From NCBI GenBank assembly GCA_009668975.1, contig SBEG01000012.1, positions 1 through 64,000 on the forward strand: a stretch of 64,000 nt of DNA. The letters run 5' to 3'. Positions 1 to 9,278 of the stretch are shown here, one piece after another; positions within the stretch are counted from its first letter, which is position 1; every line of letters starts with the position of its first letter. Made by a program: the position numbers and the translations under genes. The notes beneath the pieces were generated by a model. That model saw only the letters and a list, made by a program, of their open reading frames with translations. It was not told where the DNA came from and made no database searches. The DNA comes from Deltaproteobacteria bacterium. Lineage in GTDB: Bacteria; Desulfobacterota; Desulfuromonadia; Geobacterales; Geobacteraceae.

Positions 1-77
1 GGCAGGTATTCTCCCTTGAAAATATCTGTGTCGAAAGAATCTGAATTTATCTGGTTTACAGCCTTTACATATTCTGG

Positions 78-1373
78 TCAGGGCCGGTCTTTCTCTAACG
101 AGTCGTTGGGCCCTTTGCGGAGGATATTGTAGGCGAGGTTCGTGAACAGACCGCGCGGATTCGCTTTGATGCGGGAGAAGATGGAGGACCAGGAATAGGC
201 TTCCTGCCGCGCTTCCCGCCACCCCTGATACAATCGTTCCGGCGTCAGCAATTTTGGCCGGTATACGACTTCGGTGTGGTTATAGCGTTTCCAGTCTTTA
301 TGCAGGAGCCGGCCTTCTTCGTCGAACTGTTTGAAGAGTGCGGTGCCGGGGTACGGTGTCAGCAGGTGGAAAGTGGGGAGGCTTGGGGCGGTCTCCTGGA
401 GAAAACTGAGGGTTTTCTCGAAGATGCTTTCATCGTGGTCGTCAAAGCCGAAAATAATGGAAGCCTCAACGACAATGCCGGCATCCCGGATGCGTTTTAT
501 CAGGTCGGCCTGGGTTGAGCCGTTGGCTGTTTTCGGATGGTTTGCGTGCAGGCCGGTTACTGATTCGATTCCGACAAAAATACCGATGCAGCCGGACTCC
601 GCAACCAGCCGGACCAGATCCGGATCTTCGGCGAAACGAAGGTTGGCCTGGCCGCCCCAACGGAGTCCGCGTCCTTTCAGCCGTTCCAGGATCGGTTTGG
701 CTTTTTCCGGGTCCCCGAGGATATTGTCATCGAGAAAAACGGTGAGTTTTTTGTCGAAGGTGAGCAGTTCTGCCGCAATATCGTCGGGATCCCGGTAGCG
801 GAAGCTGTTGCCGAAGTAGGGTGTAACGATGCAGAAGGGGCAGTCGTAGGGACAGCCGCGGCTGGCCTGAAGAGTCTGGGTGGTGAGATACCTCTTGCCG
901 TCAAAGATTTCCCGCCGGCCCCACGGGACTGTCAGACGGGATCCACCGGGAAGCGGCGCCCGATAGGTTCGCTGGAGCTCCCCGTTCAGAAGGTCGTCCA
1001 GGAGTTTTTCCCAGACCGGTTCGGCCTCGCCGATCACGACGGCATCGGCATGCCCGAGTGCTTCTTCGGGGAGCACCGTCGGATGAATTCCACCTAAAAC
1101 CACCGGGATGCCCCGTTTGCGGAACGCATCTGCAATCTCGTAGGCGCGTGCGGCCTGGTGGGTCATGGCGGTAATTCCGACCAGGGTGAACTTTTCGTCA
1201 ACCGGCACGCTGTCGTGGAGTTCGTCCGTCAGCGTGACTTTCCAGCTAAGCGGAGTCGCGGCCGCCACCTGCTTCAGTGAGAGGGAAGGGAGCTGGAAAT
1301 AGCGTGCCAAGCCGAGTTTGTGGGTGGACGGATAGACCAGCAGCAGGTGTGGTGTTTTTGGAAATTTAGTCAT
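78..1373 (-). CDS. B12-binding domain radical SAM protein
   Basis: This 431-residue protein has the layout of the cobalamin-binding radical SAM family. An N-terminal Rossmann-like B12 domain (about residues 8-140) carries a GGIHPT segment near residue 94. The radical SAM core follows, with the iron-sulfur motif CPYDCPFC (Cys174, Cys178, Cys181). Family members use a 4Fe-4S cluster, SAM and cobalamin, often to methylate unactivated carbons or rearrange lipids and cofactors. The substrate cannot be read from sequence. Its ATG at 1373 lies inside the end of the upstream gene (8-base overlap), so the two are translationally coupled and probably act in one pathway. Family is secure; function is unknown. 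Confidence 0.85.
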   Translation of the reverse strand: MTKFPKTPHLLLVYPSTHKLGLARYFQLPSLSLKQVAAATPLSWKVTLTDELHDSVPVDEKFTLVGITAMTHQAARAYEIADAFRKRGIPVVLGGIHPTVLPEEALGHADAVVIGEAEPVWEKLLDDLLNGELQRTYRAPLPGGSRLTVPWGRREIFDGKRYLTTQTLQASRGCPYDCPFCIVTPYFGNSFRYRDPDDIAAELLTFDKKLTVFLDDNILGDPEKAKPILERLKGRGLRWGGQANLRFAEDPDLVRLVAESGCIGIFVGIESVTGLHANHPKTANGSTQADLIKRIRDAGIVVEASIIFGFDDHDESIFEKTLSFLQETAPSLPTFHLLTPYPGTALFKQFDEEGRLLHKDWKRYNHTEVVYRPKLLTPERLYQGWREARQEAYSWSSIFSRIKANPRGLFTNLAYNILRKGPNDSLEKDRP

Positions 1374-2835
1374 TGGCGACCTGTTTCAGACCGCGCGGGT
1401 TGATTCGGGAATGCTGGAGCGCTTCACGGTAGGCGCGAGTCGCGGCGTACTCGCGCAGGTACGTTTCCGGTTTCATCATGGCCTGGGTGCGGCGCAGCAC
1501 TTTGATCATGTACGGAATCTGCAGCGGTTTTACCTGACGCAGCCAGTCGGTCAGTTTCTTGTCTCCGGCCGTATTGAGGATGGAGCGCCGCCAGGTTTCG
1601 GCGTACAGCTCACTGAATCGCTCGGCGCCGAGCCGCGGCTCCCAGAGCAGGTGATGCATGTCGAAGTCCGCCCAGGGGAGGCCCAGCAGCCTGTCCTGAT
1701 TTTCCCGGTAGGTCTCGGTGCCCGGCAGCGGTGTCAGGAGGGTAAAACCCGAGCGTTGCAGCCGATGCTGAGCGACAAAGTCCCACAATTCCTGGAAATC
1801 TTCTTCCTGCCAGTCAGGATCGATGAGAAAATTGCCGTTGATGCCGTAGCGATGCGCACGGGCGACGTCCACCGCGGCCAGGCTCTCCTTGATGCCGGTG
1901 TCTTTGCTGATATCCGACAGGGCCCGCTCGCTGGCGAATTCAAAGCCGAGGAAGATGTCGAAATCCTTGGCAATGGGCCGCCAGGCCGCGAGAAGGTCGG
2001 AGTTGCGCGAAATGAGGTCGGTCCGGCTCTGGACGAGAATCCATCTCTTGCTGATGCCCTTTTTTTTGAGTGCCTCGGCCAGCTCCAAGCTGCGGGGAGG
2101 GTTGTTCCAGAACAGGTCGTCGGCAACGAAGATCGAATCTCCGGTAGTGGCGAAATCCTCCACCACCGCTGCGATGCTTCGCTCCCGGTAGCCACGGTCA
2201 TAGACTTGCCAGACGGAGCAGAACGAGCAGCGAAACGGGCAGCCGCGCGCTGTTTCAATCAGCCAGACCGGTTTGAAAAGCAGGCAATGGTAGCCGGAGC
2301 GGTGGCGGGCCACCAGGTCCCGGGCGGGAAGGGGTACGAGGTCGAGGCAGACCCGCTTTTCGGGCGCTTCGTTGGTGACCCAGCCATCCTTTGTCCTGAG
2401 CCGCAGGGCGGGAACTTCCGCGAGCGGGATGCCCTTGTCGAGGGCGTTAACCAATGCCGGGACAAGCTCTTCGCCGTCATCGAGCAGGATAGCGTCAATG
2501 GCATCATCTTCGAGCGGTGCGCTGAAGGCCATGGCCGCATGACCGCCCACCAGAATAAAGGCATCGGGTGAAGCCCGGCGTACTTCCCGGGCCGTTTCCA
2601 CCACGCGATCGTATTCCAGGGCATGCAGGCAGGAAATACCGACGATGCGGGGCCGGGCGCGCCGGACCCAGGTTGAGGCGCCGGGGCGGAAGCGGAGATC
2701 GGCAATGGTGACGTTGTGGCCAAGCGGCAGGAGCGCCGCGGCGATGTATTCGAGGCCGAGCGGCTCGACCCGGAAAAAGGGGCCGAGGCCGAACTGCTCA
2801 TTTCCGGGATTGGGACGCAGAAAGAGAATGTTCAT
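1366..2835 (-). CDS. B12-binding domain radical SAM protein, first of a coupled pair
   Basis: This 489-residue protein has an N-terminal cobalamin-binding domain (about residues 1-150, with a GGHA segment near residue 97) and a radical SAM core with motif CPFRCSFC (Cys199, Cys203, Cys206). The N-terminal stretch FRVEPLGLEY resembles the start of hopanoid C-3 methylase HpnR. That makes a lipid or hopanoid methylase one possible role, but the resemblance is short and I hold it loosely. It overlaps the next gene by 8 bases. No hopanoid cyclase or other lipid gene lies nearby in the window, so context does not settle the substrate. Confidence 0.82.
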   Translation of the reverse strand: MNILFLRPNPGNEQFGLGPFFRVEPLGLEYIAAALLPLGHNVTIADLRFRPGASTWVRRARPRIVGISCLHALEYDRVVETAREVRRASPDAFILVGGHAAMAFSAPLEDDAIDAILLDDGEELVPALVNALDKGIPLAEVPALRLRTKDGWVTNEAPEKRVCLDLVPLPARDLVARHRSGYHCLLFKPVWLIETARGCPFRCSFCSVWQVYDRGYRERSIAAVVEDFATTGDSIFVADDLFWNNPPRSLELAEALKKKGISKRWILVQSRTDLISRNSDLLAAWRPIAKDFDIFLGFEFASERALSDISKDTGIKESLAAVDVARAHRYGINGNFLIDPDWQEEDFQELWDFVAQHRLQRSGFTLLTPLPGTETYRENQDRLLGLPWADFDMHHLLWEPRLGAERFSELYAETWRRSILNTAGDKKLTDWLRQVKPLQIPYMIKVLRRTQAMMKPETYLREYAATRAYREALQHSRINPRGLKQVAND

Positions 2836-3103
2836 AATAGATACCCGTTTAGCCGGAAAGAGCTCCGGCAGGTGAAAATTGCTTGCTGAAATCAGACGGA
2901 ACAGTTGCTGCCAATGGGACTTTCATGCTGGACGCGAGAGTTCGTCGTGGTGCTGGTACAATGTGACACCTACATTCAACTTCCCTCAATCCCCCCCTGT
3001 ATAGACCGGTGTATAGACCGGAGTCAAGGGGGAGGGGTTACATGCGAAAAACAACTGCTACAGTCTCCTGCACGTCTACCAATCCTTGACCAGAACATCT
3101 CGT
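2836..3103. other. intergenic gap with 12-bp tandem repeat
   Basis: No gene is seen here. The gap holds two adjacent copies of TGTATAGACCGG (2998-3009 and 3010-3021), flanked by a C-rich run on the left and a G-rich run on the right that could pair with each other. It lies downstream of the ABC-F gene and upstream of the radical SAM pair on the minus strand, so it may hold the terminator of one and the promoter of the other. I could not pick a convincing promoter. Confidence 0.5.
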
Positions 3104-4999
3104 TTATTCCGCAAGTGCTTCCAGTTCCTCCCAGCGGGCATACGCTCCTTCCAGTTCGCTTTCAATCAGGTGGAGTTGTGCCGTGAACTGGGCAACGTCC
3201 GCTCCGGCATTCCGGTAGAATTCCGGGTCAGCGAGTTTTTCGTGGAGCAATGCCAGTTCTGCCTCCAGTGCGGCGATCCGATCCGGCAGCGACTCCAGCT
3301 CCCGCTGTTCCTTGAAGGACAACTTGCGGGGCTTGTCTTGCTCGCTCCGAGATTTTTCCTTCGGCGGCACGGGCAATTTTGCCGGAACTGCGGCGGAAGG
3401 CGTCGGGGCAGACTGCCGGAGCCAGTCATCATAGCCGCCGACAAACTCGCGGATCTGGCCGGCTTCGCCGAGGACCAGGGTGCTGGTCACGACATTGTTG
3501 AGGAATTCCCGGTCATGACTCACCAGGAGCAGGGTTCCGGTATATTCCGCCAGCAGTTCCTCCAGCAGATCAAGGGTCTCGGCATCCAGGTCATTGGTCG
3601 GTTCGTCCATGACCAACACATTGGAAGGTTTGGTGAACAGCTTGGCCAGCAGGAGCCGGTTTCTTTCGCCGCCTGAAAGAATCCGCACCGGGCTTCTGGC
3701 TCGTTCCGGAGAAAAGAGAAAATCCTGGAGGTAGCCGATGATATGGCGCGGCCTGCCGTTGATCAGTACGGTGTCATTGCCTTCGCCCACGTTTTCCTGC
3801 ACGGTCTGCTCCGGGTCGAGCTGTTCGCGGAGTTGATCGAAATAGAGGACCTCCCGGCGGGTGCCGAGGCGGATTTCGCCGCTTTGGGGTTCCAGTTCGC
3901 CCAGGAGCAGCCTGAGGAGCGTGGTTTTTCCCGAGCCGTTGGGACCGATGATGCCGACCCGGTCGCCGCGCATGATGGTGGTGGTGAGATTGCTGATGAC
4001 CGGTTTGCCGTCAAAGCTGAAGGAAACCGCTTCCGCTTCCACCACCAGGTTGCCGGAACGCTCGGCCTCCTGCAGCTGCATCTTTACCGAACCGATTTTT
4101 TCCCTGCGGTTTCTCCGTTCCTCCCGCAGCTTTTTCAAGGCCCGGACACGCCCTTCGTTCCGGGTCCGGCGTGCTTTGATTCCCTGCCGGATCCAGGCTT
4201 CTTCCTGGGCCAGTTTCTTGTCGAACAGCGCCTGCCGGGAAATTTCCGCCTCCAGCAGCGCCTCCCGCCGCTCGACGAAGGTGTCGTAGCCACAGGAAAA
4301 AACGTAGAGTCTGCCCTTGTCCAGTTCCGCGACCCGGTTGGCCATTCTTCGGGCAAAGGCGCGGTCGTGGGTCACGAAGAGAAAGGTTTTTACCTCCTTC
4401 AACAGGAACTCTTCCAGCCAGATAATAGTGTCGATGTCCAGATGGTTGGTCGGTTCGTCGAGAATGAGGATGTCCGGCTGTGATACCAGGGCTCGGGCCA
4501 GAAGCGCCCGGCGCTTGGTCCCGCCGGACAAAAGACTGAACTCCGCTTCCGGGTCAAGCTCCAACCGGCCGAGTACACGCTCCACTTCCTGATGCAGGCT
4601 CCAGCCGCCGGAGTCTTCGAGGGATTTGTGCAGCTGTTCCAGGGTTTTCAGCAGGTCGTCGCTTCTTTCCGTGGCAAGGCGGATGCTCACATGGTGATAT
4701 TCAGCCAGAAGGTCGGCTGCGTCGCCCATGCCGCTGGCGACCACATCGAAGACCGTGCCGGTGAGACTCGGCGGGGACTCCTGGATGACGACCGCTGTCC
4801 GCAGCCCCTGCTGTCGAATGATCTCGCCGCTGTCGGGCGGAAGATCACCGGCCAGTATCTTTAATAGGGTGGATTTTCCGGTTCCATTCCGGCCCAGCAG
4901 GCAGAGACGGTCCCCTTCCTCGATCTGAAGGTTGATCCCGTCAAGGAGCGGCGGACCGCCGAAGGCCAGCTGGATGTTACGAAGCGCTAGTAATGACAC
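3104..4999 (-). CDS. uup: ABC-F family ATPase, Uup-like
   Basis: This is a 631-residue soluble protein with two ABC ATPase domains and no membrane segments, which defines the ABC-F family. Domain 1 has Walker A GRNGTGKST (residues 36-44), signature LSGGTKRR and Walker B LILDEPTNHLD. Domain 2 has Walker A GPNGSGKTT, signature LSGGERNRLL and a DEPTNDLD Walker B. A charged linker sits between the domains, and the C-terminal 80 or so residues are a Glu/Leu-rich coiled coil like the DNA-binding tail of Uup. ABC-F proteins act on the ribosome; Uup is also linked to precise excision of transposons and to branched DNA. The start is GTG at 4999. Choosing uup over other ABC-F members rests on the C-terminal coiled coil. 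Confidence 0.85.
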   Translation of the reverse strand: MSLLALRNIQLAFGGPPLLDGINLQIEEGDRLCLLGRNGTGKSTLLKILAGDLPPDSGEIIRQQGLRTAVVIQESPPSLTGTVFDVVASGMGDAADLLAEYHHVSIRLATERSDDLLKTLEQLHKSLEDSGGWSLHQEVERVLGRLELDPEAEFSLLSGGTKRRALLARALVSQPDILILDEPTNHLDIDTIIWLEEFLLKEVKTFLFVTHDRAFARRMANRVAELDKGRLYVFSCGYDTFVERREALLEAEISRQALFDKKLAQEEAWIRQGIKARRTRNEGRVRALKKLREERRNRREKIGSVKMQLQEAERSGNLVVEAEAVSFSFDGKPVISNLTTTIMRGDRVGIIGPNGSGKTTLLRLLLGELEPQSGEIRLGTRREVLYFDQLREQLDPEQTVQENVGEGNDTVLINGRPRHIIGYLQDFLFSPERARSPVRILSGGERNRLLLAKLFTKPSNVLVMDEPTNDLDAETLDLLEELLAEYTGTLLLVSHDREFLNNVVTSTLVLGEAGQIREFVGGYDDWLRQSAPTPSAAVPAKLPVPPKEKSRSEQDKPRKLSFKEQRELESLPDRIAALEAELALLHEKLADPEFYRNAGADVAQFTAQLHLIESELEGAYARWEELEALAE

Positions 5000-5059
5000 A
5001 ATAATCCTCTGGTTGATTTATAAAGCGGGGAATCATCTTCGCCCATTTGCCGCCATCCG

Positions 5060-5437
5060 TCAAGCTCCCGTCGGCTCTACGGGATAGGGATTGCGGGGAT
5101 CGGCCTTGAGGCGCAGGTCAAGGATGTCAAGAAGCAGGTGGGCCGCGGCCTTGGGCGTGAACTTCAAGAGGTTGCGGTGCAATTCGGGCAATCCGCCCGG
5201 AACACCCTTGACCAGGTACTCCAAGGCGTATTGCTGATCGTCAAGTTTGGAGAGGCGGGCCAGTTCATGTTCTGTCCGGGCGTGTGTCAGCGGAATGCCG
5301 CTGGCAAGACCCCAAGCCATGAGCTGAAAAACCGGAAGGATATCGGAATATTCGTTTTGGCCGGCTGCCCTGAGTTTGAGGGATGCCACAAGGTTCAGCG
5401 GCAGAAGACGCAGGTGGTCCCTGGAATTTTTCGTCAT
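5060..5437 (-). CDS. conserved-looking hypothetical protein
   Basis: This is a 125-residue soluble protein, mostly alpha-helical by composition, with no signal peptide, membrane segment or known motif. Leucine and alanine are abundant. It starts at ATG 5437 and lies downstream of the HerA-like gene on the same strand with a short gap, so the two are probably co-transcribed. I do not recognise the family. The steady codon use matching its neighbours suggests a real gene. Confidence 0.6.
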   Translation of the reverse strand: MTKNSRDHLRLLPLNLVASLKLRAAGQNEYSDILPVFQLMAWGLASGIPLTHARTEHELARLSKLDDQQYALEYLVKGVPGGLPELHRNLLKFTPKAAAHLLLDILDLRLKADPRNPYPVEPTGA

Positions 5438-5476
5438 TGTTGAAATCCTGTCCTAATGCATCCGGCGATACGACGT

Positions 5477-6943
5477 TTACCGTCGCCTGGCGCTTCCGAA
5501 GATCGACCCTAATATCCCCCGGATTATCTGGCGGCCGACCTGGCTGCCGATGGCGTGGGCGGCGCTTTTCGCGAATGCGCCGAGCAGGTCCGCTGTTCCG
5601 GAGCGTTCCGTGCCGGATGAACGTCCCGGTGAAGATGTCGGCGAATCAGCTTGCGTCGTCTCAGCCCTTTTCTTCAATAGTTCATAGGCTGATTCCCGGT
5701 CCAGCGTCTTTTCATAGGTGCCGAAGAGGAGCGAGTCATGCACGATCCGGGAAATTTCCGCCGGCGTCAGGAGGCCGAGACTGCTGCGGGGCGGCGCTAC
5801 CTTGGCTTTGTCGACCATGGCGGGAATTCCCTTGTCGTCCAGAAGGGAGACCAGAGCTTCGCCGACCCCCAATTCCAGGATGACGGTTTCCGTGTCGAGC
5901 TCCGGATTGGCCCGGAAAGTTTGCGCAGCGGCCCGGACCGCCTTTTGATCACGGGGCGTGAAGGCCCGCAGGGCGTGCTGCACCCGGTTGCCCAATTGGC
6001 CGAGCACTGCGTCGGGGATATCCAGGGGGTTCTGGGTGACGAAAAAGACCCCGACCCCCTTGGAGCGGATCAGACGCACCACCTGTTCGATCCGCTCTGC
6101 CAGCGCCGGAGCGAGGTCATCAAAAAGGAGATGTGCCTCGTCAAAGAAGAAAACGATCCGCGGTTTCGCCGGGTCTCCAACTTCGGGAAGCTGCTCGAAG
6201 AGCTCCGCCAGGAGCCAGAGCAGAAAGGTGGCGTAGACCTTTGGTGACTGCATGAGCCGCTCGGCGGCGAGAATGTTGACCGTGCCCCGGCCACTTCCGT
6301 CCGTCTGCAGAAAATCCATGATGTCGAGGGCCGGTTCGCCAAAAAGGAGGTCTCCACCCTGTTGCTCGAGCACCAGCAGGTTGCGCTGAATCGCCCCGAT
6401 GCTGGCCGGGGAGATGTTGCCGTATTCGGTCTTGAACCGGGCGGCATTGTCGCCCACGTGCTGCACCATCGCCCGTAGATCTTTCAGGTCCAGCAGGAGG
6501 AGACCGCTGTCGTCGGCGATCTTGAAGACGAGGTTCAGGACCCCGCTCTGGGTCTCGTTCAGGGAGAGAATGCGTGACAGGAGCAGCGGGCCCATTTCGG
6601 AGACTGTTGCCCGGAGCGGATGCCCGCGGTCGCCGAAGATGTCCCAGAACACAACCGGGAAGCCGCTGTAGGAGAAGTCGTCCAGGTTCAGCTCTTTGAC
6701 CCGATCGGCAACTTTCGGATGATCTCCGCCCGGATTTGCCATGCCGGAGAGGTCCCCCTTAATATCTGCCATGAATACGGGAACTCCAAGGTCACTGAGC
6801 TGTTCGGCAAGGACCCGCAGTGTCACCGTTTTTCCGGTGCCGGTGGCGCCGGCAATCAGGCCGTGGCGGTTTGCCATGCGGAGTGAAAGGAAAAGGTCTG
6901 CAGACCCTGTGCCCACGAATAACCCAGACGTGACCTTAGACAT
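5477..6943 (-). CDS. HerA-like ATPase, DUF853 family
   Basis: This 488-residue P-loop ATPase belongs to the HerA/FtsK-like group known as DUF853 (YjgR in E. coli). Walker A is GATGTGKT (residues 32-39) and a Walker B-like [10 protein letters not shown] follows in the middle. The segment [20 protein letters not shown] is typical of the family. The C-terminal 60 residues are a serine-rich linker and a glycine-rich tail, which is also usual. HerA proteins are hexameric DNA translocases, but the role of the DUF853 branch is poorly defined. No NurA nuclease is adjacent, unlike archaeal herA loci. The start ATG at 6943 gives MSKVTSG. Confidence 0.85.
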   Translation of the reverse strand: MSKVTSGLFVGTGSADLFLSLRMANRHGLIAGATGTGKTVTLRVLAEQLSDLGVPVFMADIKGDLSGMANPGGDHPKVADRVKELNLDDFSYSGFPVVFWDIFGDRGHPLRATVSEMGPLLLSRILSLNETQSGVLNLVFKIADDSGLLLLDLKDLRAMVQHVGDNAARFKTEYGNISPASIGAIQRNLLVLEQQGGDLLFGEPALDIMDFLQTDGSGRGTVNILAAERLMQSPKVYATFLLWLLAELFEQLPEVGDPAKPRIVFFFDEAHLLFDDLAPALAERIEQVVRLIRSKGVGVFFVTQNPLDIPDAVLGQLGNRVQHALRAFTPRDQKAVRAAAQTFRANPELDTETVILELGVGEALVSLLDDKGIPAMVDKAKVAPPRSSLGLLTPAEISRIVHDSLLFGTYEKTLDRESAYELLKKRAETTQADSPTSSPGRSSGTERSGTADLLGAFAKSAAHAIGSQVGRQIIRGILGSIFGSARRR

Positions 6944-7059
6944 GAATCCTCCGGTAGCGAGCGGATTTCAGAATTTTAATAATTCGATCATCTCCGATTT
7001 TTGGCAGTTCGTCAACCCGGATTCTGCAGCGTTGCTCAACTGAACCGGAGTGAAAATGA

Positions 7060-7082
7060 AAAAGCCCGCGGCGCGGGCTTTT
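7060..7082 (-). terminator. rho-independent terminator of the rdgC-like gene
   Basis: The arms AAAAGCCCGC and GCGGGCTTTT surround a three-base loop. Read on the minus strand, the hairpin is followed by a run of T, just downstream of the stop at 7104. It also has an A/T tail on the other side and could work in both directions. Confidence 0.85.
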
Positions 7083-7103
7083 GGGAGAAGAGAAGAAATG
7101 TGC

Positions 7104-8270
7104 TTACTGCTCAGTCAGCCAGGCGTCGATTTTCTGCACCTCTTCGCCCCAGCCTTGTTCCAGACGTGCCGTGAGAAACGCCGCAAAGAGGCTGTCAAAC
7201 ATCTGCAGACCGACTTCCATAACGTACATTTTTTCATAGAAGAGCGCTTCCCGTTCGCTGATTTCGTCAACGCCGGAATCCCGTTCTTGCTGTACCTTGG
7301 GGGTCTTGTAAGAGGCAAACTGGAACATTTCGCCTTTCAGCGTCATTTTCCAGATGTGTTCGCCCTTTTCCAGGTAAAGAGTTGCTTCCGTGATCATTTT
7401 GCCGTTGCTCAGGGCCAAACGGACTTCACCGAACCGGTCCTGGGGACCGGAGATGGTGATTTTCTGCGCACCGTCGTCACCTGCTCCGCAGAGCACCAGG
7501 CGATCGTTCACATAGGCCGTGAAAGGTTCGCCCGCACCGGCCGGACCCGGCCGCACGATCCGGTATTCTCCCGACTCGTTCAGGGTCCGGTACGTCAGCC
7601 AGAGAAAAAATTCCGTTCCAAGCCAGAGGTTGCTGCGAATCAGATCGAGCACTGCTTCCGAACCGGCCCGGTTGGCCTTCTGCAGGGATTCGGAGAGTTC
7701 GGCCGGGATTACATTCTCGGCCCTTGCGAACGGGTGGATGGCAACAAGACGGAAGTTTTCGAAGGTTTTTTTGAACAGGTTGTCGAACTGCTCAACGGTT
7801 TTCGCACTGACCGAGGCGATGGAGAGGGTGTTGCTCCGGGTATCCCACACCGCATCACAGGTTGATGGAACCGGCAGCGTCCGGGCAAGCAGGGAGATGC
7901 GGACGGACTCCTTCAGTTCCTCTCTCTTCTGTTTCGGCACCCGGGTAAAGCCGGGATTGTCGAAAAGAAACTCTTCTTCGGCGACCTTCTGATAGGCCTT
8001 CAGCAGCGCGGCCGGAATGTTCCGTTTGTCCTGACGCAGGGTGAAGAAAAGGTAATTATCGCGCCAGAAAGCTGACGGGACACTGAAGTCATTTGTGCGG
8101 TGGTCATCCGGGGTAACCCAGCCGACGGAAAGTTCTTCGGTTCCATGGTCGATGGAAATGAAGCCGTTTTTCGTCAGTCGTTCGGAAACCCAGGCAAAGG
8201 TGTCCATATCGGGGATTTCCCCGACAACCTTGAACTGGCAGATGCTGACCGTGTTCGAGAGAATTCCCAT
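7104..8270 (-). CDS. rdgC: recombination-associated protein RdgC-like
   Basis: This 388-residue protein matches, from memory, the Geobacter proteins annotated as RdgC, including the opening MGILSNTVSICQF, the ELSVGWV segment and a KQKREEL segment in the first half. Classical RdgC is a ring-shaped nucleoid-associated protein of about 300 residues that binds DNA and restrains RecA. This version is longer and diverged, so the biochemical role is inferred. It stands alone between two terminators and is probably monocistronic. Start is ATG 8270, preceded on the minus strand by a purine-rich GGAGCA stretch. If not RdgC, it is an unknown soluble protein. Confidence 0.72.
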   Translation of the reverse strand: MGILSNTVSICQFKVVGEIPDMDTFAWVSERLTKNGFISIDHGTEELSVGWVTPDDHRTNDFSVPSAFWRDNYLFFTLRQDKRNIPAALLKAYQKVAEEEFLFDNPGFTRVPKQKREELKESVRISLLARTLPVPSTCDAVWDTRSNTLSIASVSAKTVEQFDNLFKKTFENFRLVAIHPFARAENVIPAELSESLQKANRAGSEAVLDLIRSNLWLGTEFFLWLTYRTLNESGEYRIVRPGPAGAGEPFTAYVNDRLVLCGAGDDGAQKITISGPQDRFGEVRLALSNGKMITEATLYLEKGEHIWKMTLKGEMFQFASYKTPKVQQERDSGVDEISEREALFYEKMYVMEVGLQMFDSLFAAFLTARLEQGWGEEVQKIDAWLTEQ

Positions 8271-8348
8271 ACAGTGCTCCTTCCTGATAGTAAAAAGTCA
8301 CATGGATACACCCTTTTGAGAGATTGGGCAAGTAAATTCTCGGCACAA

Positions 8349-8373
8349 AAAAAGCCCGCGGAACGGGCTTTTT
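8349..8373 (-). terminator. rho-independent terminator after the Spy-like gene
   Basis: The arms AAAAAGCCCG (8349-8358) and CGGGCTTTTT (8364-8373) enclose a five-base loop. It lies 50 bases past the stop of the minus-strand gene that ends at 8425 and reads into a T run on that strand. Confidence 0.85.
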
Positions 8374-8424
8374 CTGCTGCTATGTCGTACTGACTTCTCA
8401 GATAGGGGTGCGGTCGAGATTACC

Positions 8425-9171
8425 CTATTTCGTTAGCGGACAGTCTCCCGCCTGAGCAGATTTTGCCGGAGGGCAGTTCTTTGCGCCGTAGTTTTTCAGC
8501 TGTTCCGGGGTCAGGAGCGGCTTGATCTGATCATGCATATTTACCCGGAGCTCCTGCATTTTTGCCCGGCGCTGGTCCCTGGTCAGGGTGCTGTCGGCCC
8601 GCAGGGCTTTTTTTGCGGCGAAATTTTCTTCCAGAATCGGTTTGATCTTACTCTGCTGCTCCGCGGAGAGTCCGAGACAGGCGGTCATTTTCTCAAGGTG
8701 CTTGGCCGGATCCATGCGGAAGTCCTTCCCGTGATGCCCCCGCTTCATGCAACCATGATTTCCTTTCCCGTGGTGGCCTTTGGCTTTCCACATCTCGGCG
8801 ACCTTGCTGTTCTGTTCCGCGGTCAGGAGCGGCTTGACCTGGTCATGCATTTTTCCTCGCAGTTCCAGCATCTTTGCCCGTCGCTGTTCACGGGTCAGGG
8901 TTGTGTCGGCACGTACCGCCTGTTTTTCCTTGAAATTTGCCTCAAGAATCGGCTTGATTTTCGCTTTTTGATCTTCTGAGAGATTGAGACACTTGGTCAT
9001 CATCGCCAGGTGGGAGTCGGCATTCATCTGCTTGCCCATGGTACAGCCGCAGTCCATGTTCCCTCCGTGCGGTCCCTTGGCGAAAGCCTCTTCGGCCGGG
9101 ACAATCTGTGCCAGTCCGGCACAGGCAACCAGCGCGGCAACAGCCGCGATTACCAGTTTTAGCTTTTTCAT
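8425..9171 (-). CDS. secreted protein with duplicated Spy/CpxP LTXXQ unit
   Basis: This is a 248-residue protein with a Sec signal peptide (about residues 1-31). Two copies of a Spy/CpxP-type unit of about 90 residues follow. Each copy has a Met- or Cys-containing helix, the pattern LS-x-x-Q, then LT(R)xQRRAKM-ELR and finally KPLLTxEQ. The copies are joined by a His/Gly/Lys-rich linker rich in GHHGK, which could bind metal. Spy and CpxP are periplasmic chaperones or stress sensors that normally carry one such unit. It is downstream of the efflux operon on the same strand with a gap of about 100 bases and may respond to envelope stress. The duplication is seen directly; chaperone function is inferred. 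Confidence 0.8.
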   Translation of the reverse strand: MKKLKLVIAAVAALVACAGLAQIVPAEEAFAKGPHGGNMDCGCTMGKQMNADSHLAMMTKCLNLSEDQKAKIKPILEANFKEKQAVRADTTLTREQRRAKMLELRGKMHDQVKPLLTAEQNSKVAEMWKAKGHHGKGNHGCMKRGHHGKDFRMDPAKHLEKMTACLGLSAEQQSKIKPILEENFAAKKALRADSTLTRDQRRAKMQELRVNMHDQIKPLLTPEQLKNYGAKNCPPAKSAQAGDCPLTK

Positions 9172-9278
9172 CGTAGTAGTTCTCCTTTCTTAACGGTTCG
9201 TCAGGTGTGGGGTATAGCTGTCGTTACCATGAAAAACGAGGACGAAGATTATTGGTTGACACGAAGGGCGTATATTTC

